A DNA stretch of 64,000 bases from Corynebacterium meitnerae (GTDB lineage: Bacteria; Actinomycetota; Actinomycetes; Mycobacteriales; Mycobacteriaceae): assembly GCF_027570075.1 (NCBI RefSeq), contig NZ_JAKMUS010000003.1, positions 62,001-126,000 of the forward strand, given 5' to 3'. A model generated the notes under the pieces. It was not told the origin of the DNA and searched no databases. It saw only the letters and a program-made list of their open reading frames with translations. A program made the position numbers and the translations under genes. Below, piece by piece: positions 57,299 through 64,000 of the stretch. How positions within the stretch are numbered: the first letter of the stretch is position 1; each line of letters starts with the position of its first letter.

Positions 57299-58557
57299 AG
57301 CGCTCCCCTGTCATCCTTGCCTCGCTGGCTCTCGCCCTCCCACTCGCGGGATGCGTGGAAAACAGCAGCGGCGACGGCATCGACGTACAAGCGAAGGAAG
57401 ATGCGTGCACGGTGTCCACGAACTCTGTTGAATCTGGCACCAGCACTTTCTCCATCACCAATGAAGGTGAGCGCGTGACCGAGTTCTACGTTCTCGCCGA
57501 CGATGGCCTGCGCGTGATCGCTGAGCGCGAGAACATCACCCCTGGCAGCACCGCGGACCTGACCGTGCAGCTGGAGCCCGGTTCCTACTTCACCGCGTGT
57601 AAGCCCGGCCTGCGCGGACCGAACGTCGGCCAGGCCGAGTTCACTGTGACCGGCGAGCCGATCCAGTACAGCGAGTCCGATGAACAGCGCTTCAATGAGG
57701 CACGCGATAACTACGTGGCCTTTGTGAAGAACGAGGTCTCGGAGCTTCTGCCAAAAGTCGAGGAATTCGCCGAAGCCTACGCCGCCGGCAATGATGAGAA
57801 GGCCAAGGAGCTCTACCCCACCACCCGCGTGCACTATGAGCGCATCGAGCCGATCGCAGAGGCCCTCGGCGTTCTGGACGCACGCATTGACTACCGCGAG
57901 GTCGACTACATCGCCGAGGCTGACCAGCTGAAGGAAGATGATCCGACCTTCACCGAGTGGCTCGGTTTCCACCGCATGGAGAAGGACCTGTGGCCGCCAG
58001 CTGCAGACACCAAGAATGCTGACGGCGCGCCTGCCCGCGAAGGCTGGGAGCCGTCTTCACCGTCGAAGCGCCGTGAGATCGCCGATGCCCTCATCGCCGA
58101 CGTCGAGGAACTACACTCCACCGTCACCTCCCCGGACTTCGCAGAGGAGAATGACATCACCGTCGACACCGTGTCCAATGGCGCCATGGGCCTGCTCGAA
58201 GAAGTTGCCACCACCAAGGTCACCGGCGAGGAAAACTGGTGGTCACACAAGGACCTCTACGATTTCCAGGCCAACATCCAAGGCTCCCGCATCGCGTTCG
58301 ACATGGTCAAAGACATCGCCGCCGAGCGCGGAGAAGAGGGCAAGAAGCTTGTCGACGAAATCTCCTCCCGCTTCGACGACATCCAAGCCCTCCTCGACCA
58401 GTACGGCAGCCTTGAAACCGGGTACGTCGACTACGACGAGGTTGACGCTGGCCAGCAGGCCAAGCTGACCCGTGCACTGGACGCCCTGCGTGAGCCGCTG
58501 TCCAACCTCACGGGCACCGTGCTGGGACTCAACGTGGACACGGAGGCGGAATCCTAA
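57295..58557 (+). CDS. efeO: EfeO iron-uptake lipoprotein (cupredoxin + imelysin M75 domain)
   Basis: 420 residues. Lipoprotein signal LPLAGC (Cys 19), an N-terminal cupredoxin-like domain (about 35-130) and a C-terminal imelysin/M75 domain with 'HYERIEPIAEALGVLDARID' and 'GFHRMEKDLWPP' (HxxE iron-site region). It hands iron to EfeU. Its start ATGA overlaps the efeU stop and its stop abuts the efeB start. Confidence 0.9.
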   Translation: MKRSPVILASLALALPLAGCVENSSGDGIDVQAKEDACTVSTNSVESGTSTFSITNEGERVTEFYVLADDGLRVIAERENITPGSTADLTVQLEPGSYFTACKPGLRGPNVGQAEFTVTGEPIQYSESDEQRFNEARDNYVAFVKNEVSELLPKVEEFAEAYAAGNDEKAKELYPTTRVHYERIEPIAEALGVLDARIDYREVDYIAEADQLKEDDPTFTEWLGFHRMEKDLWPPAADTKNADGAPAREGWEPSSPSKRREIADALIADVEELHSTVTSPDFAEENDITVDTVSNGAMGLLEEVATTKVTGEENWWSHKDLYDFQANIQGSRIAFDMVKDIAAERGEEGKKLVDEISSRFDDIQALLDQYGSLETGYVDYDEVDAGQQAKLTRALDALREPLSNLTGTVLGLNVDTEAES

Positions 58558-59805
58558 ATGACTGGATTCAACCGGCGCACCTTCTTGGCGCTCGGCGGTG
58601 TGAGTGCCGCCGGCGCTGCCGCCGCTGCCTGCTCTCGGGACTCCTCTAGTGCATCGGGTTCTGCCGGCAGCACCTCCCCGGACGAGCTCATCATCGACTT
58701 CGCCGGTGAGCACCAGGCAGGAATCATCAGCCCGATGCAAACCAGCCTCCACTTCGCGGCTTTCGACATGGATGAGAAGGCCACCCGCGATGACCTCATT
58801 GACCTGCTGAAGCGCTGGACCGATGCTTCCCGACGATTGACCCTCGGTGGCGAAGTCAGCGCCAAAGGTGCCTTCGGCGGTGGCGAAAACTTCCCGCCCG
58901 ATGATTCCGGTGAAGCCTTTGATCTAGGCCCGTCTGCCTTGACCATCACCATTGGTTTCGGCCGCAGCCTGTTCCGCGACCAGTTTGGGCTGGCTGACAA
59001 GCTACCGGATGAGTTCACCGTCATGCCACCGATGTCCAACGACTTCCTCAACCGTGAGCAGTCCGACGGCGACATCTGCATCCAGGCCTGCGCCAACGAC
59101 CCGCAGGTAGCCACCCATGCCATCCGCAACCTGACCCGCTTGGCTGTGCCTGATGCGGTGCTGCGCTGGAGCCAAATCGGATTCGGCAAAGCTGCCGTGA
59201 CCACGCGCGAGGAGCCCACCCCACGCAACCTCTTCGGGCAGAAAGACGGCACCGCCAATATCCGCGCTGAGGACACTGAGGCACTCGACGAACACGTCTG
59301 GATCCCCGCCACATCCTCCCAGCCTTGGGCTGCGGGCGGTTCCTATCTGACAGCCCGGCGCATCGCCATGAACATCGAGGTCTGGGACACCCTCCAACTC
59401 CAGGAGCAGGAGCGTGTCACCGGCCGCGACAAGTTCGAAGGTGCCCCGCTGAGTGGCACCAACGAATTCGACGAACCCGACTTCGCCGCAACCAATGAAC
59501 GCGGACGCCCCGTCATCGATCACGGCTCCCACGTGTTCAACGTGCACCCCGACCAGAACGGCGGCATCCGCATGCTGCGGCGCGCCTTCAACTTCGTCGA
59601 CGGTTCCAACGAGCAAGGTCGCCTCGACGCCGGCTTGTTCTTCATCGCGTTCACACGCACCGTCGACAGGTTTGCCACCGTGCACCAGTCCATGTCGCGT
59701 GACGAGATGTTCCTCGAGTACCTCAAAACCACCAAAACTGGTACCTACCTCATTCCACCTGGCGTAGGCGAGGCCGGTTTCGTGGGCGAAGGAATGTTCG
59801 CTTAA
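58558..59805 (+). CDS. efeB: EfeB, Tat-exported dye-decolorising (DyP) peroxidase
   Basis: 415 residues. Tat signal NRRTFLALGGVSAAGAAAAA, then a Cys that may be lipid-modified. DyP hallmark GxxDG is GQKDGT near 222, the proximal heme His is in the C-terminal region (HGSHVF) and the distal Asp is the one in GQKDG. Third member of the EfeUOB system, oxidising Fe2+ or heme substrate. Directly follows efeO with no gap. Confidence 0.92.
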   Translation: MTGFNRRTFLALGGVSAAGAAAAACSRDSSSASGSAGSTSPDELIIDFAGEHQAGIISPMQTSLHFAAFDMDEKATRDDLIDLLKRWTDASRRLTLGGEVSAKGAFGGGENFPPDDSGEAFDLGPSALTITIGFGRSLFRDQFGLADKLPDEFTVMPPMSNDFLNREQSDGDICIQACANDPQVATHAIRNLTRLAVPDAVLRWSQIGFGKAAVTTREEPTPRNLFGQKDGTANIRAEDTEALDEHVWIPATSSQPWAAGGSYLTARRIAMNIEVWDTLQLQEQERVTGRDKFEGAPLSGTNEFDEPDFAATNERGRPVIDHGSHVFNVHPDQNGGIRMLRRAFNFVDGSNEQGRLDAGLFFIAFTRTVDRFATVHQSMSRDEMFLEYLKTTKTGTYLIPPGVGEAGFVGEGMFA

Positions 59806-59841
59806 AAGCACTTGGGGCCGGGTTTTTGTAAAGTCGGCCCT

Positions 59842-60861
59842 ATGAAAGCCCTCAAGGCAATCGGAAAAGTTCTGCTCGGGGTACTAGCGGCCATCCTCGT
59901 CCTGGTGCTCATCGTCTTCGGTCTGCGCGCCTACAACGGGCACAAGTACCCAATCACGCAGTCCATGGCCGAAGCCATGAGCTCTGACAAATCCACCTAC
60001 GAGACCTCGGAGCACATCACCACCATCGAGGGCGAGTACTTAAACGGCTTCCACTTCCAACCGGCCGATAAGAAGCACCGTGGCGTCGTCGTGATCTACG
60101 GTGGCTCGGAAGGCTCCCCGGACTACTCCCGCGCCAAGCAGCTTTTCGACGCCGGCTACGAAGTCTTAAGCCTCTTCTTCTTCGGACAACCGAACAAGAA
60201 ACCCACCCTCGCCAACGTCCCATTGGAACAGTTCGACGAGGTCACCGCCTACATCGCCGACCACGTGGAGGATCCTGCCCCCGTCACTGTCATCGGCACA
60301 TCCAAGGGCGCGGAGTTCGCTGCTCTCCTCGCAGCACACGGCTACCCGGTGGACAATGTCGTCGCCTTCGCACCAGCCGACCATTCCTACAGTGGTCTCG
60401 ACTTCACCAGCGGTGAGGACTTCCCCTCTTTCACCGATAAGGGTGAGGTGGTGGGGTATGCGTCGTTTAGGAAGGCGTCGATAAGCTCTGGTGCGAAAAT
60501 GCTCTGGGATATGGCCACGGGCTACCCGGTCTCCTACCGCGCAACCTACGAAAGCGCCGCAGCCAACGCGAGCGATGGTGCACGGATCGACCTTTCTGAT
60601 TTCGACGGCAACGTCCTGCTCTTCGCTGGCAACGCCGACCAGATGTGGCAGGCCGGCATTGCCGCGCGTGCACTCGCCGAACAGGGCGACAATATTGAGG
60701 CGCACGTCTACCCCGATGCTGGACATGTGTTCTTCCCTGATGCCGAAAAGCTACCGAATGGTTGGCAGATCATGCTCGGAGGAACCGCGGAAGGAAACCG
60801 CGCCGCCCACGAGGCTTCGGAGAAAACCCTGCTCGAGCGCCTCGCGGAATGGCACGGGTAA
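59842..60861 (+). CDS. Membrane-anchored alpha/beta hydrolase (acyl-CoA thioester hydrolase/BAAT-like)
   Basis: 339 residues. An N-terminal span (VLLGVLAAILVLVLIVFGL) exports or anchors it. The fold has the nucleophile elbow GTSKG (Ser near 154), like bile-acid-CoA:amino acid N-acyltransferase domains, HVFFP with the catalytic His near the end, and a central Asp. Substrate unknown. ATG at 59842 is preferred to GTG/ATG ten codons upstream because the membrane span starts right after. 36 bp after efeB, possibly in the efe operon. Confidence 0.8.
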   Translation: MKALKAIGKVLLGVLAAILVLVLIVFGLRAYNGHKYPITQSMAEAMSSDKSTYETSEHITTIEGEYLNGFHFQPADKKHRGVVVIYGGSEGSPDYSRAKQLFDAGYEVLSLFFFGQPNKKPTLANVPLEQFDEVTAYIADHVEDPAPVTVIGTSKGAEFAALLAAHGYPVDNVVAFAPADHSYSGLDFTSGEDFPSFTDKGEVVGYASFRKASISSGAKMLWDMATGYPVSYRATYESAAANASDGARIDLSDFDGNVLLFAGNADQMWQAGIAARALAEQGDNIEAHVYPDAGHVFFPDAEKLPNGWQIMLGGTAEGNRAAHEASEKTLLERLAEWHG

Positions 60862-61695
60862 TCATGCTGCCCTGGGTTGGGCGCGAAGCAGACGGCGGAG
60901 ATCTCTCACGAGCTTCCCACTCACCACATCACGCCACCCGGCGCGCACCACACTAAACCCGAGGGCCTGGATCTCGTGCTGGCGATCAAGCTGGTCAAGC
61001 AACACTTTTACCCCATCGCCGTAGGTACCGTCAGACTTGATCCGCCCATCGAACTCAACGGCGAGCCACCCATTAATCATCATGTCCACGGACGCAAAAC
61101 GCTGCTGCGCAAAAATGTCCTCGAAGACGACCTCCACCTGGAACTCAAAGGTGTGCGCCTCCGGGATCTCCGCCCGCAGCACCGCGTCACGGCCAATCGT
61201 CTCAAGCGCGCTTTGCGACGTCCCCGCACTCCACCCCACCACCCCCTCAAACCCCCGTATCCCATTCGCCCTGGGCAGCATGCTTCTGGCCCAGTACAGC
61301 AGCGCCTCCTGGGAGACCTTGCGGTAGTAACGCAGATGTTCCATGGGCACCAGCGCATCCAGTCGGCCGTAATAGCGGTAAATGTCGAAGAACACCTGGA
61401 TCGGGTGCACCGTGAGCACGCCATTGTGCTCTTCCACCAGATCCTTTCGGAAGCTCCCACTGCGATACACCACCCGTGGGTCCTTCGGCTGCTTCCCCGG
61501 CTTCGCCCCCGACAGGTACCGCAGGTCCACCGCCTCCACCCACTCCAAGGTGGGCAGCCCCATAAGCCGTGCCGCCGCTGGCCCCGTCACCGCCGCACGA
61601 GGAAACGCCGCCGCGATGTCCCTGATCTCCCCCAGGCTCAGTCCCTTTTGTTTTCTGTTTTGTTGTCTGTTTTGTTTTCTGTCATTCCCCCTCAT
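60862..61695 (-). CDS. Orphan AbiEi-like / endonuclease-fold protein
   Basis: 277 residues. The first 15 are QNR/QK repeats made of a slippery TTTGTTTTC tract (61647-61683). The middle looks like an AbiEi-type winged-helix antitoxin, with 'PRAAVTGPAAARLMGLPT'. The C-terminus has a PD-(D/E)XK, VSR-like pattern: VDMMINGWLAVEFDGRIK..., then RQHEIQALGFSVVRAGWRDV. Such orphan genes are common in actinobacteria; their role is unknown. Start uncertain. Its stop lies directly against the stop of the convergent hydrolase (60861/60862, zero spacing). Confidence 0.6.
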   Translation of the reverse strand: MRGNDRKQNRQQNRKQKGLSLGEIRDIAAAFPRAAVTGPAAARLMGLPTLEWVEAVDLRYLSGAKPGKQPKDPRVVYRSGSFRKDLVEEHNGVLTVHPIQVFFDIYRYYGRLDALVPMEHLRYYRKVSQEALLYWARSMLPRANGIRGFEGVVGWSAGTSQSALETIGRDAVLRAEIPEAHTFEFQVEVVFEDIFAQQRFASVDMMINGWLAVEFDGRIKSDGTYGDGVKVLLDQLDRQHEIQALGFSVVRAGWRDVVSGKLVRDLRRLLRAQPRAA

Positions 61696-61830
61696 GTCTT
61701 CCAATGGTTCCTCATCCGCGACGGCCGCGCGAGGGAAAATTGTCCACTCTGGTGTGCATTGCCCACGCACGCTCCCGCTCCGCGCTCGCACGCCGCCCTC
61801 CCACAACGCCCCCTCGGGGCCACCCTCCGG

Positions 61831-61927
61831 GGCGAGTTAGTCCCGTTGCAGTCTGCCGCCACACCAGCCACAGTCGACCTGGGCTTTTGTTGGGTAGGTT
61901 CCGGACGCGACTAACCCAGCCTGAGAA
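61831..61927. repeat. 98-bp element, copy 1
   Basis: Starts GGCGAGTTAGTCCCGTTGC and ends GACGCGACTAACC...CTGAGAA, so its ends are inverted. The preceding CGCCCC (61807-61812) pairs with GGGGCG (61829-61834), so a second hairpin adjoins. Central CCACACCAGCCACAG and GACCTGGGCTTTTG are shared exactly with copy 2, 163 bp away. Confidence 0.75.
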
Positions 61928-61993
61928 CGAGGGGTAGGGGGTGGGGCAAGGCCGTCGGAAAGCGAAAACTCGCCCTTCGCGGCCTCTCCGCAA

Positions 61994-62091
61994 GGCGAGT
62001 TAGTCGCGTTGCGGTTCGGCGCCACACCAGCCACAGCCGACCTGGGCTTTTGCCAATGCAATTTCGGACGGGACTAACCGGGCCCTGAGAA
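61994..62091. repeat. 98-bp element, copy 2
   Basis: GGCGAGTTAGTCGCGTTGC to GGGACTAACC...CTGAGAA. ACTCGCC at 61968-61974 pairs with GGCGAGT at 61994-62000. The inverted ends differ from copy 1 in a matched way: copy 1 left (GTCCCGT) pairs with copy 2 right (ACGGGAC), and copy 1 right (GCGAC) pairs with copy 2 left (GTCGC). Confidence 0.75.
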
Positions 62092-62162
62092 GGCGGCGCG
62101 GAGGGCGGCGCAGAAGGCGCGGCGCGGAGGGCGGGGCGGAGGGCAACGACCGCCCCGAGAAA

Positions 62163-62188
62163 AGCAAAAACCCGCTCCGAAGAGCGGG
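62163..62188 (-). terminator. Rho-independent terminator after rpiB
   Basis: Stem CCCGCTC/GAGCGGG with a TTCG-type tetraloop, then TTTTTGCTTTT on the minus strand; 30 bp after the rpiB stop. Confidence 0.92.
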
Positions 62189-62217
62189 CTGCGCTAAAAG
62201 CGCGAAGGTGAACAGGA

Positions 62218-62706
62218 CTAGAGCGTCTTCGGCGCCGGGATCTCCTCGGTCTCACCGGTCTCCTCGTAGCGGGCGAGGATGTCAATGCGGCGCTGGTGGC
62301 GCTCCTCTACTTGGTGGTCGGGGCCGATGCCAACGAAAGCGTCGACAATAGCGAGGGTCTCCTCCAGCGTGTGCATGCGGCCACCAATGCCGATGAGCTG
62401 GGCGTTGTTGTGCTCGCGGGCGAGCTGCGCGGTTTCAACGGACCAGGCGAGAGCGCAGCGTGCGCCCTTCACCTTGTTCGCGGCGATCTGCTCACCGTTG
62501 CCGGAACCGCCGAGGACGAGGCCGAGGGACTCCGGGTCGGCGACGGTCTTCTCAGCTGCGGCGATGCAGAAAGCTGGGTAGTCGTCGGCGGCGTCGTACT
62601 CGTGTGCACCGCAGTCGATGACCTCAAAGCCCTTGGCCTTGAGGTGCTCTGCGATCTGGTTCTTCCGCTCGAATCCGGCGTGGTCTGCTCCAAGGTAAAT
62701 ACGCAT
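62218..62706 (-). CDS. rpiB: Ribose-5-phosphate isomerase B
   Basis: 162 residues starting MRIYLGADHAGFERKN, with the RpiB phosphate-binding GADHAG. The active-site base position is Glu/Ser as in actinobacterial RpiB (GGSGNGEQIAANKVKG rather than a Cys). Interconverts ribose-5- and ribulose-5-phosphate. ATG at 62706 is used; the frame before it is open but unsupported. Order rpiB - DsbA-type - pepN matches mycobacteria. Confidence 0.94.
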   Translation of the reverse strand: MRIYLGADHAGFERKNQIAEHLKAKGFEVIDCGAHEYDAADDYPAFCIAAAEKTVADPESLGLVLGGSGNGEQIAANKVKGARCALAWSVETAQLAREHNNAQLIGIGGRMHTLEETLAIVDAFVGIGPDHQVEERHQRRIDILARYEETGETEEIPAPKTL

Positions 62707-62758
62707 GGTGCCTAGCCTACGGGAAAACCAGCGGCCAAAGCACCAGAGCCCAACGTGC

Positions 62759-63373
62759 TTAGACCTGCGGGTCCTCAGTGCGGGAGCGCTTGAGCTCGAA
62801 GAAGTACGGGAAGGAAGCCAGGCCGACGGCGTGGTCGAACATGGCACCGGCCTCTTCACCTTCAGGCACGCGGGTGATGACGGGCCCGAAGAAAGCATTG
62901 TCGCCGAGCTTGATTACGGGGGTGCCTACCTCGTCGCCGACTTCGTCCATGGCGGACTGGTGGTAGGTGCGGAGCTGAGCATCGAAGGAGTCCGAGTTGG
63001 CTACAGAAGCAAAGGAGGCGTCCAGGCCGACCTGCTCGAGGGCTTGGGCAATCACAGCATCGTAGGCGCCAAAGCCCTGCTTGCCGCTTTCTCCACCTGG
63101 GTGGATGAGGGTGCCCATGGCGGTGTAGAGCTCATCGATCTTTTCGGGAGCTTCGGCTTTCACTTTCGCGAATACGCGGGCCGGGCCCCAGTTGGCTTCC
63201 ATCTTGGAGGCGTAGTCGGCGGGGAGATCGCGGCCGTCGTTAAGCACGGAGAGCGACATGGGCACCCAGTCGACGCTGATGTCGCGGACTTTTTCTACTT
63301 CTTTGACCCAGCGGGAGGTGAGCCAGCAGAACGGGCAGGATACGTCGAACCAGAAGGTTACTTTTTGAGTCAT
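62759..63373 (-). CDS. Mycothiol-dependent nitroreductase-like DsbA-family protein
   Basis: 204 residues of thioredoxin/DsbA fold. CPFC active site in VSCPFCWLTSRW (12-23), then a helical insert and cis-Pro loop GTPVIKLG. Resembles Rv2466c of M. tuberculosis, a mycothiol-dependent nitroreductase; synteny with rpiB and pepN supports this. No signal peptide, so cytosolic. ATG at 63373 is used. It is divergent from pepN across 24 bp. Confidence 0.85.
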   Translation of the reverse strand: MTQKVTFWFDVSCPFCWLTSRWVKEVEKVRDISVDWVPMSLSVLNDGRDLPADYASKMEANWGPARVFAKVKAEAPEKIDELYTAMGTLIHPGGESGKQGFGAYDAVIAQALEQVGLDASFASVANSDSFDAQLRTYHQSAMDEVGDEVGTPVIKLGDNAFFGPVITRVPEGEEAGAMFDHAVGLASFPYFFELKRSRTEDPQV

Positions 63374-63397
63374 GTCCCCAAGGGTACGTTGGAACGC

Positions 63398-64000
63398 ATG
63401 AAGGCAAATCTGTTTCGATCTGACGCACAGCACCGCGCGGAGCTCATCAGCGACGTGCACTACACCGTTGACCTCGACATTACGGGCGCGGACACATTCA
63501 CGTCCCGCACGAAGGTGACGTTTGAATCGAAAGCGGGTGAGACGTTCTTTGACCTCATTGCGGATAGCTTCGAGGCAACGCTCGATGGCACGCTTATCGA
63601 CGAGCGAAAGCTCACGCTTTCGCCCGGCCCCCACGAACTGATCGTGGAGGCAACCCACACGTACTCCCGCACGGGCGAGGGCCTGCACAAGTTCACCGAC
63701 CCGGCTGATGGCAAGGATTACCTGTACACCCAGTTCGAGCCGGCGATGGCCATGCGCACTTTCGCGTGTTTCGATCAGCCCGATCTCAAGGCGACCTATG
63801 AGATTTCAGTGACTGCGCCGGAGCGTTATGTCGTGGTGCTCAACGAGGCGGTGGAGCGCACCGACAACGGCGACGGCACGGCCACGACTCGGACGAAGCT
63901 CGACTACCCGCTGTCGACCTATCTCATTTGTGTTTGTGCCGGCGAATTCGAGCGTGTTTCTGATACGTACACCTGCACTGACAACGGAAAGGAGCGGACA
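63398..64000 (+). CDS. pepN: Aminopeptidase N (M1 family), 3' truncated by the window
   Basis: The first 201 residues are present and the frame runs off the end. MKANLFRSDAQHRAELISDV begins it, and the N-terminal saddle domain of M1 peptidases is clear: VHYTVDLDITG, YLYTQFEPAMAMRTFACFDQPDLKATYEI (quoted in two parts: QFEPAMAMRTFACFDQPD and LKATYEI) and STYLICVCAGEF. The zinc motif HEXXH lies beyond the window. Releases N-terminal residues from peptides. Confidence 0.9.
   Translation, partial: MKANLFRSDAQHRAELISDVHYTVDLDITGADTFTSRTKVTFESKAGETFFDLIADSFEATLDGTLIDERKLTLSPGPHELIVEATHTYSRTGEGLHKFTDPADGKDYLYTQFEPAMAMRTFACFDQPDLKATYEISVTAPERYVVVLNEAVERTDNGDGTATTRTKLDYPLSTYLICVCAGEFERVSDTYTCTDNGKERT

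Larger units (their letters stand above)
61696..62217. other. 522-bp gap with two copies of a ~98-bp element and a terminator
   Basis: Between the endonuclease-like gene and rpiB. It holds two direct copies of a hairpin-type element (61831-61927, 61994-62091), a GC-rich simple-repeat stretch (GGCGGCGCGGAGGG-like, 62092-62150) and the rpiB terminator. Short open frames here encode repeated SPGRLWLVWR-like peptides but are best read as chance translation of the element. Confidence 0.65.

Noticed and set aside
61712..62285. Several small frames in the repeat-filled gap
   Set aside because: They share a translated repeat (SPGRLWLVWR), lack ribosome sites, and run through hairpins and the rpiB terminator.

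Overview
The window is a gene-dense, roughly 60% GC segment of an actinobacterial chromosome, almost certainly Corynebacterium. Three gene orders carry that call: lepA - rpsT - holA - comEC - comEA - degV - gpgP - rsfS - nadD; proA - hydroxyacid dehydrogenase - proB - obg - rpmA - rplU - rne - ndk - folC - valS; and clpX - clpP2 - clpP1 - tig - rpiB - mycothiol-type DsbA - pepN. The same orders are known from mycobacteria and corynebacteria. DtxR-like and ClgR-like sites agree with this. No phage, complete insertion sequence, CRISPR array or rRNA was seen.

Layout. 2-277: end of a GntR/UTRA regulator. 317-4948: a translationally coupled oligopeptide-type ABC importer with two ATPase domains on one chain. 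4955-8653: secreted PAP2 phosphatase, ribokinase, a 48-codon small ORF and a peptidase-like hydrolase. 8699-19626: translation, competence-type and NAD genes. 20288-29165: proline synthesis, obg, L27/L21 and RNase E. 29356-31653: PhoD and ndk. 32140-39803: a fatty-acid beta-oxidation island (acyl-CoA ligase, two tandem acyl-CoA dehydrogenases, a two-domain hydroxyacyl-CoA dehydrogenase/enoyl-CoA hydratase, thiolase) set between ndk and the DUF4233-folC-valS block. 44753-46838: mdh and a TetR regulator. 47218-53404: a TPT-repeat membrane protein, clpX, a lipoprotein, clpP2/clpP1, tig and two tRNAs. 53522-60861: a Gly/Asp-tailed membrane protein, nitronate monooxygenase plus enoyl-CoA hydratase, and an efeUOB iron-uptake operon behind a DtxR-like box. 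60862-64000: an endonuclease-like orphan, a repeat-filled gap, rpiB, a DsbA-family protein and the start of pepN.

How the genes work together. The island holds the activities needed to activate fatty acids and shorten them to acetyl-CoA, and mdh is a TCA enzyme. ClpX with ClpP1P2 and trigger factor form a proteostasis locus, with a ClgR-type site in front of clpP1. EfeU, EfeO and EfeB form an iron importer.

Most unusual signals. (1) An 11-mer, CGTCGATAAGC, occurs 14 times on both strands where about 0.03 copies are expected; it ignores gene direction and two copies are intergenic. (2) A ~100-bp element with ends containing TGTAAAATTTTACA occurs twice, at 25218 and 46899. (3) A ~98-bp element bounded by GTTAGTC/GACTAAC occurs twice in the gap at 61831-62091. 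(4) Two perfect DnaA boxes lie upstream of comEA. (5) efeU has no ATG, GTG or TTG where its conserved N-terminus begins.
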